From CAIWHR01 sp963781285 (GTDB taxonomy: Bacteria > Pseudomonadota > Gammaproteobacteria > Burkholderiales > Casimicrobiaceae): DNA of 64,000 nucleotides. The stretch is taken from NCBI GenBank assembly GCA_963781285.1, contig CAWAFI010000002.1, positions 1 through 64,000 of the forward strand, written 5' to 3'. Under the pieces are notes generated by a model, which saw only the letters and a list, made by a program, of their open reading frames with translations, had not been told where the DNA came from and ran no database searches. Below, piece after piece: positions 53,448 to 62,167 of the stretch (positions are counted from its first letter, which is position 1; every line of letters starts with the position of its first letter). Made by a program: the position numbers and the translations under genes.

Positions 53448-54926
53448 ATGCCGTTCATCCTCGCTCTCGATCAGGGCACGACCAGCTCCCGGGCCCTTGT
53501 GTTCGACCACGCGGGCACCATCCGCGCTGTGGCGCAGTCCGAGTTCCGGCAGATCTTTCCGCAGCCCGGCTGGGTCGAGCACGACGCGACCGAGATCTGG
53601 GCCACACAGTCGGGCGTGCTGCACGAAGCGCTGGCGAAGGCCGGGATCGGTGCGGGCGACCTCCGGGCGATCGGCATTACCAACCAGCGCGAAACGACGG
53701 TGCTGTGGGACCGCGCGAGCGGCCGGCCGGTCGCGAACGCGATCGTCTGGCAGGACCGCCGAACCGCACCGCTGTGCGACGAGTTGCGCGCGGCCGGCTA
53801 TGGCCCGTTGTTCGCGCAAAAGACCGGGCTCGTGCTCGATGCCTATTTCTCCGGCACCAAGCTCAAGTGGCTGCTCGATCACGTGCCGGGCGCACGCGAT
53901 CGCGCCGCGCGCGGCGAGCTCGCGTTCGGGACGATCGACACGTGGCTCGTCTGGAACCTCTCGCGCGGCGCGGTGCACGTCACCGACCCGTCGAACGCGA
54001 GCCGCACGCTGCTCTACAACACGCGCACCGGCGACTGGGACGACGAGCTGCTGCGCCTGCTCGACATTCCGCACGAAGTGCTCCCACGCGTCGTGCGCTC
54101 GTCGGGCGTGTGCGCCGAGGCCCGCATCGGTGGTGTGGCGGTTCCGATCGCCGGCATCGCCGGCGACCAGCAGGCTGCGTTGTTCGGGCAGGCGTGCCAC
54201 GTGCCCGGCCTGGCCAAGAATACGTATGGCACCGGCTGCTTCCTGCTGCTGAACACGGGCAACAAGGCAGTGGTCTCGACCAACAATCTGCTGTCGACGG
54301 TGGCGTGGGATCGTGGCCACGGCCTCGAATATGCGCTGGAAGGAAGCGTTTTCATCGGCGGTGCCGTCGTGCAGTGGCTGCGCGACGGGCTGCAGATCGT
54401 CCGCTCAGCCGGCGACATCGAGGCGCTCGCCGCGAGCGTGCCCGACAACGGCGGCGTCTATCTGGTGCCGGCGTTCGCAGGGCTCGGTGCGCCGCATTGG
54501 GACGCCTACGCACGCGGCGCGATGTTCGGCCTGACGCGCGGCGCGACCGGCGGCCACATCGCGCGGGCGGCGCTCGAGGCGATCGCATTTCAAAGTGCCG
54601 ACGTGCTCTCGGCAATGGAGCGCGACGCCGGCATCACCCTCTCCGAGTTGCGCGTGGACGGCGGTGCGACGGCCAACAACCTGCTGATGCAGTTCCAGGC
54701 GGACCTGCTCGGCGTGCCGGTCGTGCGACCCAAGGTGCTCGAGACCACGGCGCTTGGCGCCGGCTATCTCGCAGGGCTCGCCGTCGGGTACTGGAAAGAC
54801 GCGGCCGACGTCAGCGCGAACTGGCGGGTCGACCGCGTCTTCGAGCCCTCAATGCCGCGCGACCGCGCCGCCGAGCTGCGGGCCGGCTGGGAGAAGGCGG
54901 TCGCGCGCGCGAAGGCCTGGGCCTGA
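53448..54926 (+). CDS. glpK: Glycerol kinase
   Basis: ATP-dependent phosphorylation of glycerol to sn-glycerol-3-phosphate; FGGY-family carbohydrate kinase of 492 residues. ILALDQGTTSSRALVFD is the phosphate-1 motif; GITNQRETTVLWDR, GTIDTWLVWNLS and GIAGDQQAALFGQ (catalytic Asp) follow, and NTYGTGCFLLLNTG plus DGGATANNLLMQFQAD complete it. It is on the plus strand, opposite DUF2889-sucCD. Together with the ugp operon it marks a region for glycerol and G3P use. No glpF or glpD is in the window. Confidence 0.97.
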   Translation: MPFILALDQGTTSSRALVFDHAGTIRAVAQSEFRQIFPQPGWVEHDATEIWATQSGVLHEALAKAGIGAGDLRAIGITNQRETTVLWDRASGRPVANAIVWQDRRTAPLCDELRAAGYGPLFAQKTGLVLDAYFSGTKLKWLLDHVPGARDRAARGELAFGTIDTWLVWNLSRGAVHVTDPSNASRTLLYNTRTGDWDDELLRLLDIPHEVLPRVVRSSGVCAEARIGGVAVPIAGIAGDQQAALFGQACHVPGLAKNTYGTGCFLLLNTGNKAVVSTNNLLSTVAWDRGHGLEYALEGSVFIGGAVVQWLRDGLQIVRSAGDIEALAASVPDNGGVYLVPAFAGLGAPHWDAYARGAMFGLTRGATGGHIARAALEAIAFQSADVLSAMERDAGITLSELRVDGGATANNLLMQFQADLLGVPVVRPKVLETTALGAGYLAGLAVGYWKDAADVSANWRVDRVFEPSMPRDRAAELRAGWEKAVARAKAWA

Positions 54927-54964
54927 CGTCCCTTGCCTCCCGCTGGTTGCGTTCCCGGCGAAAA

Positions 54965-54995
54965 CGTGCATATACTCTCATTTCCGTGCATATAC
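54965..54995 (+). promoter_or_regulatory. Direct repeat upstream of the MarR gene
   Basis: CGTGCATATAC occurs at 54965-54975 and again at 54985-54995, a 20-base spacing (two helical turns), 27 bases before the MarR ATG. Placement and spacing suggest an autoregulatory operator. Confidence 0.5.
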
Positions 54996-55021
54996 GCGCT
55001 TTACCGCCCGAACCCACGGCC

Positions 55022-55477
55022 ATGCGTCCCGCCGCCCCTTCCGGTTCTGCCGCTTGCGCGTGCGGCCGCCTGCGCCGCGCCGCCCGGGCACTGACGCAAC
55101 TCTACGACGATCTGATGGAGCCGGCCGGACTGCGCATTACACAGTTTTCGCTGCTTCGGACGCTGGCCCGCGAAGGCACGGTGCCGATGTCCGCCCTGGC
55201 GGAAAAGGCGCTGCTCGATCGCACGGCGTTGTCACGGACGCTCGATCCGCTGGTCCTGCGAGGGCTGGTCGACATCGCGCCCGGCCGCGATGCACGCACG
55301 CGGGAAGTGTCGCTGACCCGGACCGGCGCGACGGCGATTCGCGCCGCCGAGCCGCATTGGCGCCGGGCGCAGGCACGCGTCGCCGGCAAGCTGGGTGGCG
55401 CCAAACTCGGCGCGCTCATTGCCACGCTGCGGGAAATCGAAGCGCTGCATCCCGATCCCGGCGGCCGCGGCCGCTGA
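55022..55477 (+). CDS. MarR-family transcriptional regulator
   Basis: 151-residue winged-helix regulator. After a Cys/Ala-rich N-terminus, LRRAARALTQLYDDLMEPAGLRITQFSLLR, split over the first helices, leads to the DNA-binding helices PMSALAEKALLDRTALSRTL and the wing RDARTREVSLTRTG near residue 95. The N-terminal CACG pair of cysteines could be redox-sensing but that is speculation. It is 20 bases upstream of an MFS gene, which it most likely represses in response to the transported ligand. Confidence 0.88.
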   Translation: MRPAAPSGSAACACGRLRRAARALTQLYDDLMEPAGLRITQFSLLRTLAREGTVPMSALAEKALLDRTALSRTLDPLVLRGLVDIAPGRDARTREVSLTRTGATAIRAAEPHWRRAQARVAGKLGGAKLGALIATLREIEALHPDPGGRGR

Positions 55478-55497
55478 CTCCCCACGAAAGGAACTCC

Positions 55498-56718
55498 GTG
55501 ACCTCCCGATCGTCGCACGCCGACTGGCGCACCCCGACCGTCGTGCTCGTCGCGAGCGGCCTGATCCTCACGCTGTCGATGGGGATCCGGCACGGGTTCG
55601 GGTTGTTCCTGCAACCGATGAGCGCGGACCTGCATTGGGGCCGCGAGACGTTCGCACTCGCGCTGGCCGTGCAGAATCTGGTCTGGGGCGCGGCTACGCC
55701 CTTCGCCGGGATGTACGCCGACCGCTTCGGCAGCCACAAGGTCGCGTTCGTGTGCGCGTTGCTCTATGTCGCCGGCCTCGCGACGATGGCGCACGCAACA
55801 AGCCCGGTGACGATGGTGCTCACCGCCGGGGTGCTGATCGGCACGGGGCTTGCGGGACTGTCGTTCTCGGTGGTCGCCGGCGTGCTCGGCCGCAAGTATC
55901 CACCGGAGAAGCGCAGCATGGCGCTCGGGATCTCGGCCGCGGCCGGATCGTTCGGTCAGTTCGCGATGCTGCCGCTGACCCAATGGCTGCTGTCGCATCT
56001 CGGCTGGTACGGAGCATTGCTGGCGCTGGCCGTCGTCGCGTTGCTGATGATCCCGTTGTCCGCAGCGATCTACGAGAAGCACCTTTCGACGGCGCATGCG
56101 TTCCAGCAATCCGCAGGCGCGGCGATGCGCGAGGCGCTCGGCCATCGCGGCTACATGCTGCTGACGATCGGTTTTTTCGTCTGCGGCTTTCAGCTCGTCT
56201 TCGTCGGCGTGCATCTGCCGGCGTATCTTGCGGACCACGGACTGGCGCCGCACGTCGCGGTCACCGCGCTCGCGCTGATCGGCCTGTTCAACATCGTCGG
56301 CACGTACGCGACGGGCTGGCTCGGCAGCCGGATGCCGAAGCGCTACATTCTCTCGGCGATCTATTTCGCACGCGCGGTGGTATTCGCGCTGTTCGTCTTC
56401 CTGCCACTCTCGCCGTGGACGGTGTACGCATTCGCGATCGCGCTCGGTTTGCTCTGGCTGTCCACGGTGCCGCCGACCAACGGCATCGTCGCGCAGATTT
56501 TCGGCGTGCGCTATCTCGCGATGCTATCGGGCGTGACGTTCTTCAGCCACCAGATCGGCAGTTTCCTCGGCGCCTGGCTCGGCGGCAAGCTCTACGATAC
56601 GATGGGAAACTACGATGTCGTCTGGTGGACCTCGATCGCGCTCGGCGTGCTCGCCGGGCTCATCAATCTGCCGATCGACGAACGCGAGATCCGACGCCCG
56701 GCCGTGCAGGCCGCGTAA
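55498..56718 (+). CDS. MFS transporter, OFA/MCT-like
   Basis: 406-residue, 12-helix major-facilitator transporter. SMGIRHGFGLFLQPMSADLHW in helix 1, split motif A MYADRFGSHKV in loop 2-3 and SRMPKRYILSAIYFAR in the second half match the monocarboxylate/oxalate-formate (OFA) related branch. Start GTG 55498 has AAAGGA 5 bases upstream. It is coupled to the MarR gene and converges with ugpQ (9 bases between stops). A substrate such as an organic acid is likely; it is not determinable. Confidence 0.87.
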   Translation: MTSRSSHADWRTPTVVLVASGLILTLSMGIRHGFGLFLQPMSADLHWGRETFALALAVQNLVWGAATPFAGMYADRFGSHKVAFVCALLYVAGLATMAHATSPVTMVLTAGVLIGTGLAGLSFSVVAGVLGRKYPPEKRSMALGISAAAGSFGQFAMLPLTQWLLSHLGWYGALLALAVVALLMIPLSAAIYEKHLSTAHAFQQSAGAAMREALGHRGYMLLTIGFFVCGFQLVFVGVHLPAYLADHGLAPHVAVTALALIGLFNIVGTYATGWLGSRMPKRYILSAIYFARAVVFALFVFLPLSPWTVYAFAIALGLLWLSTVPPTNGIVAQIFGVRYLAMLSGVTFFSHQIGSFLGAWLGGKLYDTMGNYDVVWWTSIALGVLAGLINLPIDEREIRRPAVQAA

Positions 56719-56727
56719 GGAAGGCGG

Positions 56728-57501
56728 CTACAATGGCGGCGCCGGAGGCAGCGAGTCCGCGGCGACGTGATCGATGGCGTCGGTGATGATGCCGTCCACG
56801 CCCCACGCCGCGAGCTCGGCGATCCGGTCGACCTCGTTCGGCGTGAAGCAGAGCAGCCGATAGCCCGCGTGGTGGACCCTCTTCACGAGCTCGGGGGTAA
56901 CTGCCTCGTGGTCGAGATCGAGGGCCACGCAGCCGAGGCGCTCGAGGCGCGCCTGCCAATCGGCGGGCACGGTGTCGGCGAGCAATGCCCGCGGCAACGA
57001 CGGCGCCGCTTCCTGCGCCTCGGCCAGCGCATTTTCCGAGAACGACGAGAGCAGCGGCGGCACCTCGGCGTCGCGCCACAGCGTCGCGGCGTCCAGCGCG
57101 ACGGCGCCACCAGTCTCGTGCTCTCGGCCCGGCGTGGGTTTGATCTCGATGTTGCAGAGCACGCCGTGCGCACGCGCCCAGCGGGCGATGGCGGCGAGCG
57201 TGGGCAACGGCTCGCCCGCGTATTTCGCCGAGTGCCAGCCGCCCGCATCGAGTCGCGAGAGCTCGCGCCAAGGCAGTGCGTCGGCGCGGCCATGGCCGGT
57301 GGTCGTGCGTTCCAGTGTCGCGTCGTGCAGGAGGAAGGCGAGGTTGTCGGCGGAGAGCTTGACGTCGAACTCGAACATCCGGTACCCGTGCGCATGGCCG
57401 ACGCGCATCGCCGTCAGCGTGTTCTCGGGTGCGAGCTTCCCCGCGCCGCGATGCGCGATGAGGCGGGGGTACGGCCAGTCCTTGACGATGTTGGTGGTCA
57501 T
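56728..57501 (-). CDS. ugpQ: Glycerophosphodiester phosphodiesterase (cytoplasmic, UgpQ)
   Basis: Cleaves glycerophosphodiesters to sn-glycerol-3-phosphate and alcohol. 257 residues, no signal peptide, so the cytoplasmic form. IAHRGAGKLAPENT has the catalytic His, FEFDVKLSADN the metal Glu/Asp, and LLHDATLERTT the second catalytic His; IEIKP and WGVDGIITD are also canonical. GGGGGT is 6 bases before ATG 57501. The start overlaps the stop of a small ORF (ATGA). As last gene of the ugp operon it acts on substrates imported by UgpBAEC. Confidence 0.95.
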   Translation of the reverse strand: MTTNIVKDWPYPRLIAHRGAGKLAPENTLTAMRVGHAHGYRMFEFDVKLSADNLAFLLHDATLERTTTGHGRADALPWRELSRLDAGGWHSAKYAGEPLPTLAAIARWARAHGVLCNIEIKPTPGREHETGGAVALDAATLWRDAEVPPLLSSFSENALAEAQEAAPSLPRALLADTVPADWQARLERLGCVALDLDHEAVTPELVKRVHHAGYRLLCFTPNEVDRIAELAAWGVDGIITDAIDHVAADSLPPAPPL

Positions 57502-57695
57502 TGGTGTACCCCCACGCTTGCGGCTGCCGCCGCGGCGCTGCCCCCGGAGGCGCAGTTCCGAGCGGCCTCCGCGATGTCGTGCTCGACGCGTTGCATCTTG
57601 GGGTCGGCCGCCACCCACGCTCGCAGACGCGCCCTTCGGGCCTTGGCTCCGCCCTGCTCGCGCAGGCGTCCTTGGGGCGGCCCGGCGGTGCTCAT
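57498..57695 (-). CDS. Small hypothetical protein embedded in the ugp operon
   Basis: 65-residue frame, MSTAGPPQGRLREQGGAKAR and onward, with a central basic helix (RRARLRAWVAADPKMQRVEH) and an Ala-rich tail. Its ATG is one base after the ugpC stop, and its TGA overlaps the ugpQ ATG. This double coupling is strong evidence of translation. I know no homologue; E. coli ugp has no such gene. It may be a regulator or chaperone of the transporter, or only a translational relay. Confidence 0.55.
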   Translation of the reverse strand: MSTAGPPQGRLREQGGAKARRARLRAWVAADPKMQRVEHDIAEAARNCASGGSAAAAAASVGVHQ

Positions 57696-57696
57696 G

Positions 57697-58761
<1,065 letters not shown>

Positions 58762-58850
58762 TGCTTCGGGCGCTCACCGAGAGACGCGCGCGCACCGAGA
58801 ACAACGACAAAACGGGCCTGAGCCTCGGCATCCCGCTGTCGAGCTCCGTT

Positions 58851-60587
58851 TCACTTTTCGGTCTCGACCAAGCCTTTTACGAACCACTTCTGCATCAGCA
58901 GCACGACCAGCGCCGGCGGCACCATCGTCAGCATCGCGGTTGCCATCACCAGGTTCCATTCCATGGCAGCGTCGCCGCCGCTGACAATTATCCGTTTGAT
59001 GCCGATCACTGCCGTGTACATGTCTTCCCGGGTCGTCACCAGCAACGGCCACAGGTACTGATTCCAGCCGTAGATGAAGAGGATCACGAACAGCGCCGCG
59101 ATGTTCGTCCGCGACAGCGGCACGACGACGTCCCGCAGGAAGCGCAGCGGCCCCGCGCCGTCGATGCGGGCGGCCTCGGCCAGCTCGTCCGGGATGGTCA
59201 GGAAGAACTGCCGGAACAGGAACGTCGCCGTCGCCGACGCGATCAGCGGCACGGTGAGGCCGGCGTACGTATCGAGCATGCCGAGGTCCGAGACGACCTT
59301 GTACGTCGGCATGATGCGCACTTCGACAGGCAGCATCAGCGTGACGAAGATCATCCAGAAGAAGAAGCTGCGCAACGGAAAGCGGAAATACACGATCGCA
59401 AACGCGGACAGCAGCGAGATCGCGATCTTGCCGATCGCGATGACCAGCGCCGAGATCAGGCTGTTCACCATCATGCGTCCGACGCCCGCGACCGATTCGC
59501 CGGAGCCGCGCGCGAGCACCGTCAGGTAGTTCTCGACCAGGTGCGTACCCGGCAGCAACGGCATCGGCGCCTGCAGCACTTCCTGCGCGGTGTGCGTCGA
59601 GGCGACCAGAGTCACGTACACCGGGAAGGCGACGATCGCCACGCCCAGCACGAGGATCGCATGGCTGGCAAGAGTGAGCAGCGGGCGATTCTCGATCATC
59701 CAGTACTGCACCTTGCGCTCGACGTAGCGGAACTGCACCACCGTCAGCGTGATCACGATGAACATCAGGATCACCGACTGCGCCGCCGAGCCGCCCAGGT
59801 CCAGCCCCTTGAAGCCGTCCTTGTAGACCTTGTAGACGAGAATCTCGGTCGCCTGGCCGGGGCCACCGCTGGTCGCCGCGTCGATGATGCCGAACGTGTC
59901 GAAGAAGGCGTAGACGACATTGACGACCATCAGGAAGAAGGTCGTCGGCGACAGCAGCGGAAACACGATCGTGGCGAAGCGCCGGGCCGGCCCCGCGCCG
60001 TCGATCGCCGCCGCCTCGATCAGTGATTTGGGAATCGATTGCAGTCCGGCGAGGAAGAACAGGAAGTTGTAGCTCACCTGCTTCCAGACTGCGGCGATGA
60101 CGACCAGCAGCAGCGCCTGATTGTCGTAGAGGAGGTAATTCCAGTCGACGCCGCGCTGCCGCAACCAGTAGGCGACGATGCCGACCGTCGGATTGAACAG
60201 GAACATCCACAGCACCGCGGCGATCGCCGGCGCCACCGCGTAGGGCCAGATGAGCAACGTCTTGTACACCGCCGCGCCGCGGATCACCCGGTCGGCGAAC
60301 ACCGCCAGGATCAGCGAGATCGCCAGCCCCAGCCCGGCGACGAGCACCGAAAAGAGCGCCGTGACCTTGAACGACGACAGGTAAAGCTCGTCGCGGAACA
60401 ACTCCCTGAAGTTGTCGAGCCCGACGAACTCGACGCTGCCACCGAAGGCATCCTGGATCAGCAGCGACTGGTAGAGCGCCTGCGCGGCCGGCCAGAAGAA
60501 GAACACCACCGTCACCGCGACCTGCGGCAGCAGCAGCGCGTAGGGCAGCCACTTCGAGCGGAAGAGCGCGCGCTTTTCCATCGCCAT
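58851..60587 (-). CDS. ugpAE: Fused UgpA-UgpE permease, single reading frame
   Basis: 578-residue chain carrying both inner-membrane permeases of the G3P importer. Residues 1-295 are UgpA: MEKRALFRSKWLPYALLLPQ, then six helices and an EAA loop (EAAAIDGAGPARRF). Residues 297-578 are UgpE, beginning MIENRPLLTLASH as in E. coli, with EAA loop EAARIDGAGPLRF. At the joint the codons read TAC TGG ATG ATC. In separate genes this spot would carry a stop, for example TAC TGA overlapping ATG. One extra G, or a TGA-to-TGG change, gives the fusion. UgpE alone would start at 59699. Given many one-base errors here, the fusion may be artificial. Start could also be ATG 60581. Confidence 0.85.
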   Translation of the reverse strand: MAMEKRALFRSKWLPYALLLPQVAVTVVFFFWPAAQALYQSLLIQDAFGGSVEFVGLDNFRELFRDELYLSSFKVTALFSVLVAGLGLAISLILAVFADRVIRGAAVYKTLLIWPYAVAPAIAAVLWMFLFNPTVGIVAYWLRQRGVDWNYLLYDNQALLLVVIAAVWKQVSYNFLFFLAGLQSIPKSLIEAAAIDGAGPARRFATIVFPLLSPTTFFLMVVNVVYAFFDTFGIIDAATSGGPGQATEILVYKVYKDGFKGLDLGGSAAQSVILMFIVITLTVVQFRYVERKVQYWMIENRPLLTLASHAILVLGVAIVAFPVYVTLVASTHTAQEVLQAPMPLLPGTHLVENYLTVLARGSGESVAGVGRMMVNSLISALVIAIGKIAISLLSAFAIVYFRFPLRSFFFWMIFVTLMLPVEVRIMPTYKVVSDLGMLDTYAGLTVPLIASATATFLFRQFFLTIPDELAEAARIDGAGPLRFLRDVVVPLSRTNIAALFVILFIYGWNQYLWPLLVTTREDMYTAVIGIKRIIVSGGDAAMEWNLVMATAMLTMVPPALVVLLMQKWFVKGLVETEK

Positions 60588-60709
60588 GCTGTCGCCGCGA
60601 CTCCGTTCGGGCGTAGACGTCGGTGCGATCGACGCTCGGACCGAGCGCCGCGGCCGTCGGACCGCGATCGCTCGTCCAGAAATAGTGTCTCAGCGGCGCT
60701 GCCGCGCCG

Positions 60710-62035
60710 TCACTCCTTGGCGGTCCTGGCGAATCTCTGGACCTGCTCGTTGCTGCGCGTCACTGCCGTATCGAGCGCCTCCTTCGGCGTCTTCTTGCCG
60801 CTCCAGACGCCTTCCAGCTCCTCGTCGATGATGTCGCGTATCTGCACGAAGTTGCCGAGACGGATGCCGCGCGACTTGTCGGTGGTCTTGACGATCATCT
60901 GCTTGACCGAGACGTCCGTACCGGGGTTCTTTTCGTAAAAGCCCGATTGCTTCGTCAACTCGTACGCCGCCATCGTGATCGGCAGGTAGCCCGTGGCCTG
61001 GTGAAATTCCGCCTGGATCTCCGGCCGCGAGAGAAACGTCAGGAACTTGGCCACCGCCTTGTACTCGTCCTTCGATTTGCCGCCCATCACCCACAGGCTG
61101 GCACCGCCGATGATCGTGTTCTGCGGCGCGCCGGGCACGTCGGCGTAGTAGGGCAGCGCGGACACGCCGAACTTGAACTTCGCGTTCTGCTTGACCGTGC
61201 CGTAGCCGGCCGACGACGTCGTCATCATCGCGCACTCGCCGCTGTAGAACTTCGCCTCCGGCTCGTTCTTTCTGCCGGCGTAGGTGAAGTAGCCTTTCTT
61301 CAGCCAGTCCTGCAGGTTCTGGATATGCCTGACCTGGACCGGGCCGTTGAACACGAGCTGCGGGTCGTTGCCGGAGAAGCCGTTGTCCTTGGTCGCGAAC
61401 GGCACGTTGTGCCACGCCGAAAAACTCTCGAGATGCACCCACGACTGCCAGCCGGTCGTATAGCTGCACGGGAGCACGCCGGACGCCTTGATCTTGGCGG
61501 CCGCAGCGGCGACCGCCTGCCACGTCTCGGGTGGCCGGTTGGGATCGAGGCCGGCCTTTTCGAACGCGTCCTTGTTGTAATAGAACACCGTCGTCGAGCT
61601 GTTGAACGGGAACGACAGCATCTGCCCCTTCGGGTTGGTGTAATAGCCGGCCACGGCCGGTACATAGCTCTTGGGGTCGAATTTTTCGCCGGCATCCGCC
61701 ATGACCTGATGCACCGGCTTGATCGCGCCCTTCGCCGACATCATCGTCGCCGTGCCCACTTCGAATACCTGCAGGAGCGCCGGCGCATTGCCCGCGCGGT
61801 ACGCGGCGATCGCTGCCGCCATCGCCTCGGGGTAGGAGCCCTTGTAGACCGCCGTGACCTTGTATTCGCTTTGGCTGTCGTTGAAGCGCTTGGCGAGATT
61901 GTTGACGCGCTCGTTGTTGGCGGCGGTCATCGCGTGCCACCACTGGATCTCGGTGACGGCCTGGGCGGACGCGGCGGCACCGCACAATGCGGCGAATGCT
62001 GCGGCGCGCACGACGCGCGAAATGCGGTTCGACAT
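60710..62035 (-). CDS. ugpB: sn-glycerol-3-phosphate-binding protein
   Basis: Periplasmic solute-binding protein of the Ugp importer, 441 residues. Signal peptide MSNRISRVVRAAAFAALCGA cut near AQA. Mature start VTEIQWWHAMTAANNERVNN is typical; NSSTTVFYYNKDAFEKAG, GYGTVKQNAKFKFGVSALPYY and GGASLWVMGGKS follow the family. GAGGAGA precedes ATG 62035, which I prefer over an upstream in-frame ATG. First gene of the ugp operon; its promoter region has the inverted repeat at 62069-62084. In E. coli this operon is under PhoB and CRP control; neither box is recognised here. Confidence 0.95.
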   Translation of the reverse strand: MSNRISRVVRAAAFAALCGAAASAQAVTEIQWWHAMTAANNERVNNLAKRFNDSQSEYKVTAVYKGSYPEAMAAAIAAYRAGNAPALLQVFEVGTATMMSAKGAIKPVHQVMADAGEKFDPKSYVPAVAGYYTNPKGQMLSFPFNSSTTVFYYNKDAFEKAGLDPNRPPETWQAVAAAAAKIKASGVLPCSYTTGWQSWVHLESFSAWHNVPFATKDNGFSGNDPQLVFNGPVQVRHIQNLQDWLKKGYFTYAGRKNEPEAKFYSGECAMMTTSSAGYGTVKQNAKFKFGVSALPYYADVPGAPQNTIIGGASLWVMGGKSKDEYKAVAKFLTFLSRPEIQAEFHQATGYLPITMAAYELTKQSGFYEKNPGTDVSVKQMIVKTTDKSRGIRLGNFVQIRDIIDEELEGVWSGKKTPKEALDTAVTRSNEQVQRFARTAKE

Positions 62036-62068
62036 GGTTTCTCCTCGGGATCTCTGCGAAACGGGCGG

Positions 62069-62084
62069 TTTGCCTCTTGGCAAA
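62069..62084 (-). promoter_or_regulatory. Inverted repeat in the ugpB leader
   Basis: TTTGCC-TCTT-GGCAAA, a perfect 6-bp stem 34 bases before the ugpB start. It may be an operator or mRNA hairpin. The TTGCAATAGAAT stretch just upstream could hold the -10 element. Confidence 0.4.
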
Positions 62085-62167
62085 TGGTGATTCTATTGCA
62101 ATTGGGACACACCGGGGCATCGGCGCGCCGGGAGTCTTCCCCGGGCGCCCGGGCTGGGCGATCTAGC

